A DNA stretch of 64,000 nucleotides, from assembly GCA_032027045.1 (NCBI GenBank), contig JAVSMU010000001.1:872646-936645 (forward strand), written 5' to 3'. The stretch comes from Truepera sp. (lineage in GTDB: Bacteria; Deinococcota; Deinococci; Deinococcales; Trueperaceae). Position numbers and translations under genes: made by a program. Under the pieces are notes generated by a model. That model made no database searches. It had not been told where the DNA came from and saw only the letters and a list, made by a program, of their open reading frames with translations. The first letter of the stretch is position 1, and the number at the start of each line of letters is the position of its first letter. Of this stretch, positions 23,425-32,675 are shown piece after piece.

Positions 23425-25215
23425 TCAGCGGCCACCGGACGAACCGCCGCCGCCGCCCCCACCCCCGCCGCTCGAGGAACCCCCCGACGAGGCCGAAGCC
23501 GACGCGGAACTGAGCGCGGAGGAGAGGCTGCTGATCGACTGGCTGAGCGCGCTCATGCTGGAGAGGTTGGCGACGTTGCCGCCGCTGAGCCAGACGGCCT
23601 GGCTCGTCAGGGTCCGCTCGTCGACGCCGGCCAGGGGCGCGGCCTTGCCTAGTGTGCGCAGGTACTGCTCCGCGACCCCGAGGGCGGCGGCGTAACAGTA
23701 GTAGACGTCCCACAGCTTGAAGAAGTCGGGCGGGGCGTCCTTCATGCGCGTGTAGTCGGTGAGGGTGCGCTTGAAGCCGCGCCAGCCGTAAACCTCCTCC
23801 GCGATGTCGGGCCGCCACGAGATGATGGCGTTGGAGGCCGCCAATGCCGCGATGGCGATGACGATGTCGAAGGCGATCACCCAGACCCTGGCGGGGCCGC
23901 TGACGAAGAAGGCCAGCGCGATCCCCACCAGGAGGGCGAGGAACATGCGACCGGACCACTTCTTGGCGGCCTTGCGGCTCTCCTCCGTCGTGAGCGGGCC
24001 GCCCGTGGTTGCCTCGAGCCAGGAGCGCACGGCCGGCGCCCACTTCGCCATGAAGCTCGAGGCGTGGCGTTGGGAATAAGCCTTCAGTTCGGCGCCCGAC
24101 AGCTTGTCGGGAGAGCCTGGGCGGGCGGCCCTCTTGAGGTAGCCGAGGACGTTCTCCTCGAAGGGCAGCAGCGTGCTCGAGTCGGCTTCGAGTTTCAGGT
24201 CGATGGCGAAGTCCTTCAGCCGCTTGCCGCTGGAGGCGAACTCGCCGTAGCCCCGCCGCATGAGGTCCATGATCGTGGCGTGGAAGGCGGGACCCATGGC
24301 GGAATGGTTCGGCCGCTGCGACATGATCGAGGTGACGGCCGCCGGCGGTAGGCTCGAGGGCGGTTCGAACGGGTACTTCATCGTCTCGATGCGCGGCTCG
24401 CGCCCGTAGCGCCTGTAGGCTCCCATTGCGCCAGGCGCGGTGAGCAGCAGGAGCCCGGCGGGGATCAGGGCCCACCACGGCGAGCGCCTGACCTGGAGGA
24501 GCGTCTGCACGCGCGCGACCTTCGCCTCGTCCAGGAGGAACTCTTCCATCCCCGGCCTCGTGCCCTTCGTCTCGAACAGCGCGGGGTCCATCAGGTAGCG
24601 GATCTCCACGCCGTCGCCTTCCGGGATGCGGTCGAAGGCGACGCTCAGCCTGCTCCGGTCCTCGCTCAAGCTGACCGTGGGGAGTTCCGGGTTGGCGAAC
24701 CGGTGGACGTAGGCGTCGTAGGGTTCGGGGCTCGGGCCGGGGGCGGTGACGCTCAGGCTGTAGCCGCGCACCGGTGGGTGGTCCTGCTCGAGGATCTGCC
24801 AGTACCACTGAACCACGTCGCTGCGGTAATCGAGCACCCCGTTCAGGCGGTACACGAAGCGCACCCGCCGCTCCCGCACGCGCGTGGCGTTCCTCACCAC
24901 GACCTCCGTTCCCCGCGTTCCGTCGGCGCAGGGTTGCTGGTAGGCCGTTGCCTCCGGGCCGGGGCCCAGGGCCCCCGAGCCCTCCAGCAGCGTGAGCTTC
25001 TGGCCGTCCTCGAGGTGGACGCAGACGAACGCTTCGCCGAAGTTGCCGTCGGTGGTGAGGGTGCGGGTGTCGTCCACCAAGACGCTGTCGTCCGCTCCTA
25101 TGGTCACCTTCTGAACCACGTCGCGCCACTCGTAGCTCTGCGCGGCAGCGGATCCCGCTAGCAGGGCGAGGCAGAGGAGGACCAGCCGTGGGCTATATGA
25201 ACGCTTACGTGGCAT
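23425..25215 (-). CDS. DUF2207 domain membrane protein
   Basis: A 596-residue exported membrane protein. It has a signal peptide (LVLLCLALLAGSAAAQ, about 11-26), a large extracytoplasmic DUF2207 domain (for example NATRVRERRVRFVYRLNGVLDYR), a membrane span near WWALIPAGLLLLTAPGAM, a second pair of spans near residue 420-450, and a tail of Ser then Gly repeats. Tails of this kind occur in many DUF2207 proteins; the function is unknown. It lies between an FtsX-like permease and an ABC ATPase, all on one strand. TAATGT 6 nt before the ATG suggests its own leaderless promoter. Confidence 0.85.
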   Translation of the reverse strand: MPRKRSYSPRLVLLCLALLAGSAAAQSYEWRDVVQKVTIGADDSVLVDDTRTLTTDGNFGEAFVCVHLEDGQKLTLLEGSGALGPGPEATAYQQPCADGTRGTEVVVRNATRVRERRVRFVYRLNGVLDYRSDVVQWYWQILEQDHPPVRGYSLSVTAPGPSPEPYDAYVHRFANPELPTVSLSEDRSRLSVAFDRIPEGDGVEIRYLMDPALFETKGTRPGMEEFLLDEAKVARVQTLLQVRRSPWWALIPAGLLLLTAPGAMGAYRRYGREPRIETMKYPFEPPSSLPPAAVTSIMSQRPNHSAMGPAFHATIMDLMRRGYGEFASSGKRLKDFAIDLKLEADSSTLLPFEENVLGYLKRAARPGSPDKLSGAELKAYSQRHASSFMAKWAPAVRSWLEATTGGPLTTEESRKAAKKWSGRMFLALLVGIALAFFVSGPARVWVIAFDIVIAIAALAASNAIISWRPDIAEEVYGWRGFKRTLTDYTRMKDAPPDFFKLWDVYYCYAAALGVAEQYLRTLGKAAPLAGVDERTLTSQAVWLSGGNVANLSSMSALSQSISSLSSALSSASASASSGGSSSGGGGGGGGGSSGGR

Positions 25216-25221
25216 GGGGAC

Positions 25222-25227
25222 ACATTA
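25222..25227 (-). promoter_or_regulatory. TAATGT -10 element, leaderless start of the DUF2207 gene
   Basis: The hexamer ends 6 nt before the ATG on the minus strand, with no ribosome binding site. It implies that the DUF2207-ATPase-DUF423 run has its own promoter apart from the permease gene. Confidence 0.45.
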
Positions 25228-25322
25228 AAGCACCGCTAGCCCTTTCGCGGCGCGACGAAGCTCATAACTCGGGCGTGGCCCGAGCGCCGCTTCACCTGAA
25301 GGGCACGCGCGCGGGCGCCCTC

Positions 25323-26501
25323 TCACTCGCGCGCCAGTGCCTCCGCGATCGGGATCCGCGACGCCCTCGCGGCCGGTAACAGGCCCGACGAGAGGCCCAT
25401 GACGAGGGCCACCAGCACGGCGAAGCCGACCAGCCTGGGCGTCACGAGGGCCACGTGCAGCCCGACGTAGTCGTAGGCCACGCGGTTCACGAAGTAGACG
25501 CCCGCGCGCCCGATGGCCACGCCGACCGCGGCGCCCGCCAGCGACAGGAGCAGCGACTCGGTGAGGACCAGCCCGAACAGGAAGCGTGGCCGGGCGCCTA
25601 CCGCGCGGATGACGGCGAACTCCCGCGTTCGCTCGAAGACGCTCATCATGACGGTGTTGGCCACGGCGATGGCCCCGACGATGAGCGCGATGGCGCTGAT
25701 CCCCAAGCGCACGACGTCGGAGACCTTGAGGCTGGTGCTCACCTGCTCGAAGAGCTCGGAGCGCGTCTGGGCGCCCAGTTCGGGGAACTTCTGCTGGATG
25801 GCCGCGGCCACCTCCGCGGCCCGCTCGGGCTTGACGCTGGAGACGGCTATCAGGCTGTACCGATCGGTCACGCCCATCGCGCGCTGCAGCGTAGTCAGGG
25901 GCGCCACGATGACGTTGTCGAGCAGACCGCCGTTCGCGCTGACCACACCCACGACCTCGAGGCTCACGTTCGGGTTGAGCCGCAACGTCGAGCCGAGCGT
26001 GAGGCGGCCACGTTCGGCGGCGCTCGCCCCGACGACGGCGACCCCCTGGCCCTCGTCCGCGGCGGTGAGGAGCCGGCCCTCTCGCGCCTCGGCGCCGAAG
26101 AACAGGTCCGATAAGTCGACGTCGGCCGGCAGGCCCTCGAAGATGTACGACTGGCTGGGGCTGAGGCCTCCGCGCAAGTAGAGGAGCGTGGGCACCGCCA
26201 GCCGGATGCCGAGCTCGTCGGCGGCCGCCTGCAGGTCGCCCAGGTAGTGAGCTGGCAGGTCGGGGCTGGTGGGGAAGAAGTCGCCCGACGCAGGGCCGAA
26301 GGTGACCTGGATGTCGGGCCCTAAGTTCGCGAGCTGATCACTGAAGACGCTCCTGATGCCCTCCCCGAGCGACAGGAACACGACCGCGCCGGCAACGGCG
26401 ACGGCTATGCCCAGGGCCGTGAGGAAAGTCCGCAGGGGCCTCTGCCTGAGAGAAGCAGCGGCCAGGGTGCCGGTCATGGCGGGGCCGGTGCCCGCCCTCA
26501 T
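25323..26501 (-). CDS. FtsX-like ABC transporter permease (MacB type)
   Basis: A 392-residue permease with one N-terminal membrane helix ([23 protein letters not shown]), an extracytoplasmic MacB core domain, and three C-terminal helices ([36 protein letters not shown] is the conserved FtsX segment). Such proteins couple ATP hydrolysis to work in the periplasm. The start is uncertain: ATG at 26501 or at 26477, neither with a good ribosome binding site. It follows the RodZ-like gene by 22 nt. No ATPase is adjacent; the one at 22683 is the natural partner. Confidence 0.88.
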   Translation of the reverse strand: MRAGTGPAMTGTLAAASLRQRPLRTFLTALGIAVAVAGAVVFLSLGEGIRSVFSDQLANLGPDIQVTFGPASGDFFPTSPDLPAHYLGDLQAAADELGIRLAVPTLLYLRGGLSPSQSYIFEGLPADVDLSDLFFGAEAREGRLLTAADEGQGVAVVGASAAERGRLTLGSTLRLNPNVSLEVVGVVSANGGLLDNVIVAPLTTLQRAMGVTDRYSLIAVSSVKPERAAEVAAAIQQKFPELGAQTRSELFEQVSTSLKVSDVVRLGISAIALIVGAIAVANTVMMSVFERTREFAVIRAVGARPRFLFGLVLTESLLLSLAGAAVGVAIGRAGVYFVNRVAYDYVGLHVALVTPRLVGFAVLVALVMGLSSGLLPAARASRIPIAEALARE

Positions 26502-26523
26502 GCGCGCGCCGATCGCGGCAGGG

Positions 26524-27645
26524 TCACTGCGCCGGGAAGGCGCGACCCACCACGGCGCCGGAGGAGCCCATGGTGAACGGCGCGCCGCCCGCGAGCGTGA
26601 GCTCGACACCCGCCGCGTTGCCCGCATGAACGTAGACGGGCAGCGAGAAGCGGTAGGTTTGGCCCGGCTCCGCGTTGGTGTAGACGAGGCGCTCGCCCTC
26701 GTTGCGCACCGTCCCGCGGTAGACCTCGAGCCAGCTCTTGGCCACCACGTGGATGACGATCTCGCCGCTGGCGACGGGCTGGGCTTGAGGCACCGGCGTC
26801 GTTTCGCCGGCAGCCGCCGTGACGGGTCTTAGGTCCAGCTCGATGGTGCGGTCCTCGCTGAGGTCGATGTTCTGCTCGACCGGCTCGTAGCCGTCCAAGT
26901 TGACGCGTAGCGTGCGGTTGGCGCGAGCCGTCACCGGCGCCGCCCGGATGGGCGTGAGGCCGGGAAGCATGAACCCGTCGACGGCGACCCTGGCGCCGGG
27001 CGGGTCCGTCAGGACGTCGAGCAACACCGTGCCGCCGACCGGGAGGTCGCTCTGCTCGAGGCTCCCGGCGACCGGGGCCGCGAGCCCACCGGGCGGCGGC
27101 GCCTCCGTGGTGGGTGGGGCGGTCACGCCGGGGGGCGAGGCGGCGGGAGTCGTGGGCACCCGCCCGGCCCTGAAGAAGAGCGCGTTGTAACCCCACACTG
27201 CGAGCGCCACGAGGGCGACGACCAGTAGGACGGTCGGCACGGCTGGGTTGAGGCGGAAGCCACCGCCGCCGCCAGGGCGCCGATGCGGTTTGGGCGGGGG
27301 CTCGCCGCGCCGTTCCTTGTCGAGGCGTTCCTCCAGGGTGGTGAGCCCGCCGGCGCGCTGCCGCTCGCGCTGGTACACCTCGAGGGCCTGTGCTTCGGAC
27401 ACGCCGACCGCCTGGGCGAAGAGGCGCACGAAGTTGCGCGTATAGACGTCCTCGGGAAGGTCGTCGTACCTTCCCTCTTCCAGGGCCTTGAGGTACTCGC
27501 GGCGCACGTGCGTCAGCTCGGCGACGTCGCCCAGCTCGAGCCCCTTCGAGGAGCGCGCCTGCCTGAGCAGGGCGCCCAACTCGTCGAGCCCGCCAAGGCG
27601 AGCGTTTCCGCCCATGCTCTCTCGTGGGTCCTGGCCCTGCGTCAT
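26524..27645 (-). CDS. RodZ-like helix-turn-helix membrane protein with PEGA domain
   Basis: A 373-residue bitopic membrane protein. The N-terminal helix-turn-helix of the RodZ type spans about 20-85 ([36 protein letters not shown]). A basic, Gly-rich stretch precedes one membrane helix ([18 protein letters not shown], about 135-152). Outside are a Pro-rich linker, a PEGA-like beta domain ([20 protein letters not shown]) and a DUF4115-like C-terminal domain. RodZ links MreB filaments to cell-wall synthesis; the PEGA insertion is unusual. The start overlaps the psuG stop by 4 nt. Confidence 0.82.
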   Translation of the reverse strand: MTQGQDPRESMGGNARLGGLDELGALLRQARSSKGLELGDVAELTHVRREYLKALEEGRYDDLPEDVYTRNFVRLFAQAVGVSEAQALEVYQRERQRAGGLTTLEERLDKERRGEPPPKPHRRPGGGGGFRLNPAVPTVLLVVALVALAVWGYNALFFRAGRVPTTPAASPPGVTAPPTTEAPPPGGLAAPVAGSLEQSDLPVGGTVLLDVLTDPPGARVAVDGFMLPGLTPIRAAPVTARANRTLRVNLDGYEPVEQNIDLSEDRTIELDLRPVTAAAGETTPVPQAQPVASGEIVIHVVAKSWLEVYRGTVRNEGERLVYTNAEPGQTYRFSLPVYVHAGNAAGVELTLAGGAPFTMGSSGAVVGRAFPAQ

Positions 27646-28571
27646 GGCGCGACTCCCGCCGCTGAGGGTGGCATGGCGGCCGAGTAGGCCAGCGCGATGC
27701 GCGCAGCCAAGCGGGCGTTCTCCTCGAGGAGCCTGAGGTTCACCTTCAACGTGTCACCCTCCGAGAGTTCGGCGAGAGCTGCGAGGAGATAGGGGGTGGT
27801 GTCGCGGCCGCGCACGTGCTTGCTCGCGGCGGCCTGGCGGGCGCGACTCAACCAGCCGTCGAACTCCTCGCGAGAGAGCCCGGCGCTGACGGGGTTGCTG
27901 ATGATCACGCCGGCGCTGAGGCCGAGTGCCTCCTGCGACCTGAGCACCGCGGCGGCCTCCTCGGGGGTCTCGACCCTGGCCGGGAGGGGGATGTCGGTCT
28001 CCGGGACCACGAAGCCGGCGAGGTGCTGCGAGCGGTAGCCCACGACGGGTACGCCGAGCGTCTCGAGGCGCTCCGTGGTCGCCGCGGCGTCGAGGATGCT
28101 CTTCGGCCCGGCGCACACGGTGAGTAGTGGGTACCTGCCGAGCGCCACGAGGTCGGCCGACTCGTCGAACGGCGCGTCATGAACGCCGCCGATACCGCCG
28201 GTGGCAAAGACCTTGATGCCCGCTGAGTGGGCGGCGTAGAGCGTCGTGGCGACGGTGGTGCCGGCGTCGCGCTTGCCGGCGACCAGTGCGGCGAGGTTCC
28301 AGAGCGACGCCTTGTCGGCTGCGCCGGAGGCGAGCCGCTCGAGACCTGCTGGCGTGAGCCCGACCCGGATCTCGCCCGCCAGTACGGCTACCGTGGCGGG
28401 AACGGCGCCCGCCTCTCGCACCACTTCCTCGAGGCGCCGCGCCAGCTCCAGGTTCTGGGGCCTCGGGAGGCCGTGAGTGACGACGGTGGACTCGAGGGCC
28501 ACGACGGCAGCGCCTCGTGCCAGCGCGGCGGCCACGTCAGGCGAGGTGCGGACAGGTCCAGTTACGCTCAC
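27642..28571 (-). CDS. psuG: Pseudouridine-5'-phosphate glycosidase
   Basis: The enzyme splits pseudouridine 5'-phosphate into uracil and ribose 5-phosphate. The 309 residues match the usual 305-315. Family motifs are VVALESTVVTHGLPRPQN (about 17-34), ATVAVLAGEIRVGL, the lysine-containing VAGKRDAGTTVATTLYAA, and FATGGIGGVHD. I chose GTG at 28571 because TAACAT lies 7 nt upstream and homology begins there; longer starts add non-conserved residues. The usual partner kinase PsuK is not adjacent. Confidence 0.93.
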   Translation of the reverse strand: MSVTGPVRTSPDVAAALARGAAVVALESTVVTHGLPRPQNLELARRLEEVVREAGAVPATVAVLAGEIRVGLTPAGLERLASGAADKASLWNLAALVAGKRDAGTTVATTLYAAHSAGIKVFATGGIGGVHDAPFDESADLVALGRYPLLTVCAGPKSILDAAATTERLETLGVPVVGYRSQHLAGFVVPETDIPLPARVETPEEAAAVLRSQEALGLSAGVIISNPVSAGLSREEFDGWLSRARQAAASKHVRGRDTTPYLLAALAELSEGDTLKVNLRLLEENARLAARIALAYSAAMPPSAAGVAP

Positions 28572-28578
28572 GCCGTCG

Positions 28579-28584
28579 ATGTTA
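28579..28584 (-). promoter_or_regulatory. TAACAT -10 element, leaderless start of psuG
   Basis: It lies 7 nt before the GTG on the minus strand, back to back with the FUN14-like promoter 95 bp away. Confidence 0.45.
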
Positions 28585-28679
28585 CCGCAGCGCGGTGAGG
28601 CGCTGGCCGGGCCCCGGTGCCGCTGCGGAGCGCATGCCATCGCGGAGTCGCGCCACACGGGCGGCGCCGCCACGCATGG

Positions 28680-28685
28680 TAAAAT
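28680..28685 (+). promoter_or_regulatory. TAAAAT -10 element, leaderless start of the FUN14-like gene
   Basis: TAAAAT matches TATAAT at five positions and ends 6 nt before the GTG start, with no Shine-Dalgarno sequence. Confidence 0.5.
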
Positions 28686-28691
28686 CCGGCG

Positions 28692-29018
28692 GTGAACGTC
28701 GAGCTGTCCACGGTATTCCCTTGGCTCCAGCAGATCGCATTCGGGGCGGTGGCCGGCTTCGTGGCGGGTTTCGCGCTCAAGAAGGTCGGTAAGCTCGTGG
28801 CCCTGGCCCTCGGCCTCCTGTTCGTCGCCATTCAGCTGCTGGCGTGGTCGGGCTTCGTGACGGTCGACTGGGGCGCGGTGCAGGCGTCGGTGGACCCCCT
28901 CCTCGAGACGAGCTCACTGGAGCGGGCGTGGCGCAGCCTGTTGAGCGTGCTCGCCTACAACATCCCGTTCGCCGCCGCCTTCGTTCCCGCGGTGGTCATC
29001 GGCATCAAGCGCGGCTGA
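28692..29018 (+). CDS. FUN14-family small membrane protein
   Basis: A 108-residue membrane protein resembling the FUN14 family: the glycine-rich first helix (IAFGAVAGFVAGFALKKVGK, 15-34), a second helix (LVALALGLLFVAIQLLAW) and a third near the C-terminus (IPFAAAFVPAVVIGIKRG). The bacterial and archaeal members have no established function. It starts with GTG behind a leaderless-type TAAAAT. The gene stands alone between psuG and groES. Confidence 0.7.
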   Translation: MNVELSTVFPWLQQIAFGAVAGFVAGFALKKVGKLVALALGLLFVAIQLLAWSGFVTVDWGAVQASVDPLLETSSLERAWRSLLSVLAYNIPFAAAFVPAVVIGIKRG

Positions 29019-29114
29019 GGCCGCCTCTGGCGGACGCCGCCGGCTCCGGAGAGTCAGCGGACCCAGTGCAGATGACCTGAGTCTGCTGCGCTCAAGGACC
29101 TTGATTGAGTTCGC

Positions 29115-29144
29115 TTGACACTTCGCTCGTGCCACGGATACCAT
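29115..29144 (+). promoter_or_regulatory. groESL promoter
   Basis: A perfect TTGACA (29115-29120) is followed after 18 bp by TACCAT (29139-29144). The predicted start near 29151 falls at the edge of an inverted repeat, and the leader to groES is about 60 nt. Confidence 0.75.
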
Positions 29145-29152
29145 GTGGACGT

Positions 29153-29179
29153 TTGGCACTCGCATGGCGAGACTGCCAA
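29153..29179 (+). promoter_or_regulatory. CIRCE-like dyad at the groESL start site
   Basis: TTGGCA (29153-29158) pairs with TGCCAA (29174-29179) and inside it CTCGC pairs with GCGAG around ATG; only AC (29172-29173) is unpaired. The left half TTGGCACTC matches eight of nine bases of the HrcA operator half-site, but spacing and the right half differ from CIRCE (TTAGCACTC, nine bases, GAGTGCTAA). HrcA or another repressor could bind; a 5' mRNA hairpin is the alternative. Confidence 0.55.
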
Positions 29180-29210
29180 TAACAAGTCCCGAACGAAAAC
29201 GGAGGAACCC

Positions 29211-29513
29211 ATGGCAGACAAGAAGCAGAACCTCAGGCCGCTGGGCGACAAGGTCGTGGTGGAAGTCATCGACGAGCCGCAGACCACCGTCAGCGGCATC
29301 GTGCTGCCCGACAGCGCCAAGGAGAAGAGCCAGCGCGGCAAGGTCATCGCCGTCGGCACCGGCAAGCTCATGGACAACGGCAGCCGCGAACCCATGGAAG
29401 TCAAGCCCGGCGACACCGTTCTCTTCGCCAAGTATGGCGGCACGGAGGTCGAGTTGGGCGGCCAGGAGCTGATGATCCTGAGCCAGCGCGACATCCACGC
29501 CGTCCTCGAATAA
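29211..29513 (+). CDS. groES: Co-chaperonin GroES
   Basis: The 100-residue lid of the GroEL chaperonin. It opens with [19 protein letters not shown] and has the mobile-loop [22 protein letters not shown] (about 28-49, IVLP contacting GroEL), [18 protein letters not shown], and closes with [12 protein letters not shown]. The ATG has GGAGG 7 nt upstream; a longer frame upstream runs through the operator and is not coding. It forms an operon with groEL 69 nt downstream. Confidence 0.97.
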   Translation: MADKKQNLRPLGDKVVVEVIDEPQTTVSGIVLPDSAKEKSQRGKVIAVGTGKLMDNGSREPMEVKPGDTVLFAKYGGTEVELGGQELMILSQRDIHAVLE

Positions 29514-29552
29514 AGACGACCAAGAAACCGCAACGGACACCCGACAACGTAG

Positions 29553-31220
<1,668 letters not shown>

Positions 31221-31260
31221 ACCACCCCAGGCCAGCGACCAGTTCACAGGCCGCTCGTCG

Positions 31261-31288
31261 GGCGCCCCGGGACAGCTCCCGGGGCGCC
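31261..31288 (+). terminator. Terminator hairpin after groEL
   Basis: GGCGCCCCGGGA (31261-31272) and TCCCGGGGCGCC (31277-31288) form a perfect 12-bp stem around CAGC, followed by TTCTC, 40 nt after the groEL stop. Confidence 0.85.
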
Positions 31289-31323
31289 TTCTCGTAAGGG
31301 GCCTCGGCGCGCTCGCCCTGCAG

Positions 31324-31329
31324 TACAGT
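31324..31329 (+). promoter_or_regulatory. TACAGT -10 element, leaderless start of the phosphodiesterase gene
   Basis: TACAGT ends 5 nt before the ATG and there is no ribosome binding site. Confidence 0.4.
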
Positions 31330-31334
31330 CGGGA

Positions 31335-32609
31335 ATGGCCGGCCCAGCTTTCGGCGACCTGGAGGCGCTCCTCGGCCCCGACCTCGTCGCGCCCTACGTC
31401 GGCGGGCGCTCGCTCACGAGCGTCCCCGCGACCGTCGGCCACCTCTTGGGCGTCGACGACGGCTGGCGCTCCCGGTGGCTCACCCTGCCTGACCTTGCCG
31501 AGCGTTACGAGAGGGTCGTGCTGCTCCTCGTGGACGGCCTCGGGTACGCGCGGCTGAAGGAGCAGCTGGCGAGCGACGACCGCGGGTTCGCCGAGCTGCT
31601 GCGGTTCGGCGGCGCCAAGGAGCTGGGCGAACCCATCACCACCGTTGCCCCGTCCACTACGTGCGTCGCCACCACCGTCCTGGCCGCTAACGGGGCCTCC
31701 CCGGCCGAGACGGGCTTCCTCGGCTTCACCCAGCTGATGCCCCGCTTGGGGCTGGTGGCCAACATGCTCTTCTGGCAGCCCGCCTGGGGCCGCGGCCACG
31801 GCAGGGGCGACCTCGAGGCTTGGGGCCTGTCACCCGAGGAGGCGCTGCCGACGCCCACCATCTACCAGGTGCTGTCCGCGGCCGGGGTGCACAGCACCAC
31901 GCTCCATCCGGCCGATCTGGCTCGCAGCCCCCTCTCCCGCGTCCAGAGCGCGGGCGCCCGCGTGGACGGCTACATCGGTTGGGTCGACATGCTCGCCCGG
32001 CTAGCCGCCCAGCTCGAGGAAGCGGCCGGCCGGCGCGGTTACACGTTCGCCTACTTCCCGGACTTCGATTCGCTCATGCACCGCGACGGTCCGGCGACCC
32101 CGACGTACGCGCCACTGCTCGAGGCGTTCGCCGCGGGACTGCTGCGCACGCTCGAGGGGCTGTCGCCAAGGGCCCGCAACGGAACGCTGGTGCTGATCAC
32201 GGCGGATCACGGTCACCACCAGGTACCCGCCAAGGAGGCCGCGTACCTCGACGAACTGCCCGACGTGACCCGGCACTTGGCCTGGCGCGAGGGCGGCGAG
32301 CCGCGCCACGTCTACCTCTACGCGCGGGCCGGGGAGGTCGAGGAGCTGCTGGCGGCTGCCCGAGCTGCGCTGGGGGCGCGCTTCAGGGTCCTCCGCGGAG
32401 ACGAGGCCCTGGCCGCCGGGCTCTACGGCGACCCGGCCCACCTTCACCCCGAAGCCGTGCAGCGCGTGGGCGACGTCGTGCTGCTCGCCCGGGGCGGCGC
32501 CAGCCTGTGGGACAAGCGGGCCGACGGCGCGCCACGCGGCATGCACGGGTCGCTGACGGCCGACGAGATGCTCGTGCCGCTCATAGCGCTGCCGCTGGAC
32601 GCCGGCTAG
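31335..32609 (+). CDS. Alkaline phosphatase superfamily protein (phosphodiesterase/nucleotide pyrophosphatase type)
   Basis: A 424-residue metal-dependent hydrolase. The metal and nucleophile motifs of the type I phosphodiesterase family are visible: LLLVDGLGY (about 62-70, first Asp), TTVAPSTTC (about 102-110, nucleophile Thr), FPDFDSLMHR (Asp and His), ITADHGHH and MHGSL (late Asp-His-His set). There is no signal peptide, so it is probably cytoplasmic. The substrate is not predictable; nucleotide or phosphoester hydrolysis are options. It is convergent with gpmI, itself a member of the same superfamily. Confidence 0.82.
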   Translation: MAGPAFGDLEALLGPDLVAPYVGGRSLTSVPATVGHLLGVDDGWRSRWLTLPDLAERYERVVLLLVDGLGYARLKEQLASDDRGFAELLRFGGAKELGEPITTVAPSTTCVATTVLAANGASPAETGFLGFTQLMPRLGLVANMLFWQPAWGRGHGRGDLEAWGLSPEEALPTPTIYQVLSAAGVHSTTLHPADLARSPLSRVQSAGARVDGYIGWVDMLARLAAQLEEAAGRRGYTFAYFPDFDSLMHRDGPATPTYAPLLEAFAAGLLRTLEGLSPRARNGTLVLITADHGHHQVPAKEAAYLDELPDVTRHLAWREGGEPRHVYLYARAGEVEELLAAARAALGARFRVLRGDEALAAGLYGDPAHLHPEAVQRVGDVVLLARGGASLWDKRADGAPRGMHGSLTADEMLVPLIALPLDAG

Positions 32610-32671
32610 CGCTCGTGCGAGGGCCGGCGCCCGCGATGACCTGGCGCTAGTGCGAGGGGCGGCGCTCGCGA
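32609..32671. repeat. Imperfect 28-bp direct repeat between convergent genes
   Basis: Two copies, 32609-32636 and 32644-32671, agree at 25 of 28 positions (GCGCTCGTGCGAGGG and GCGCTAGTGCGAGGG at their starts). They fill the gap between the phosphodiesterase and gpmI stops. No function is evident. Confidence 0.6.
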
Positions 32672-32675
32672 GAGG

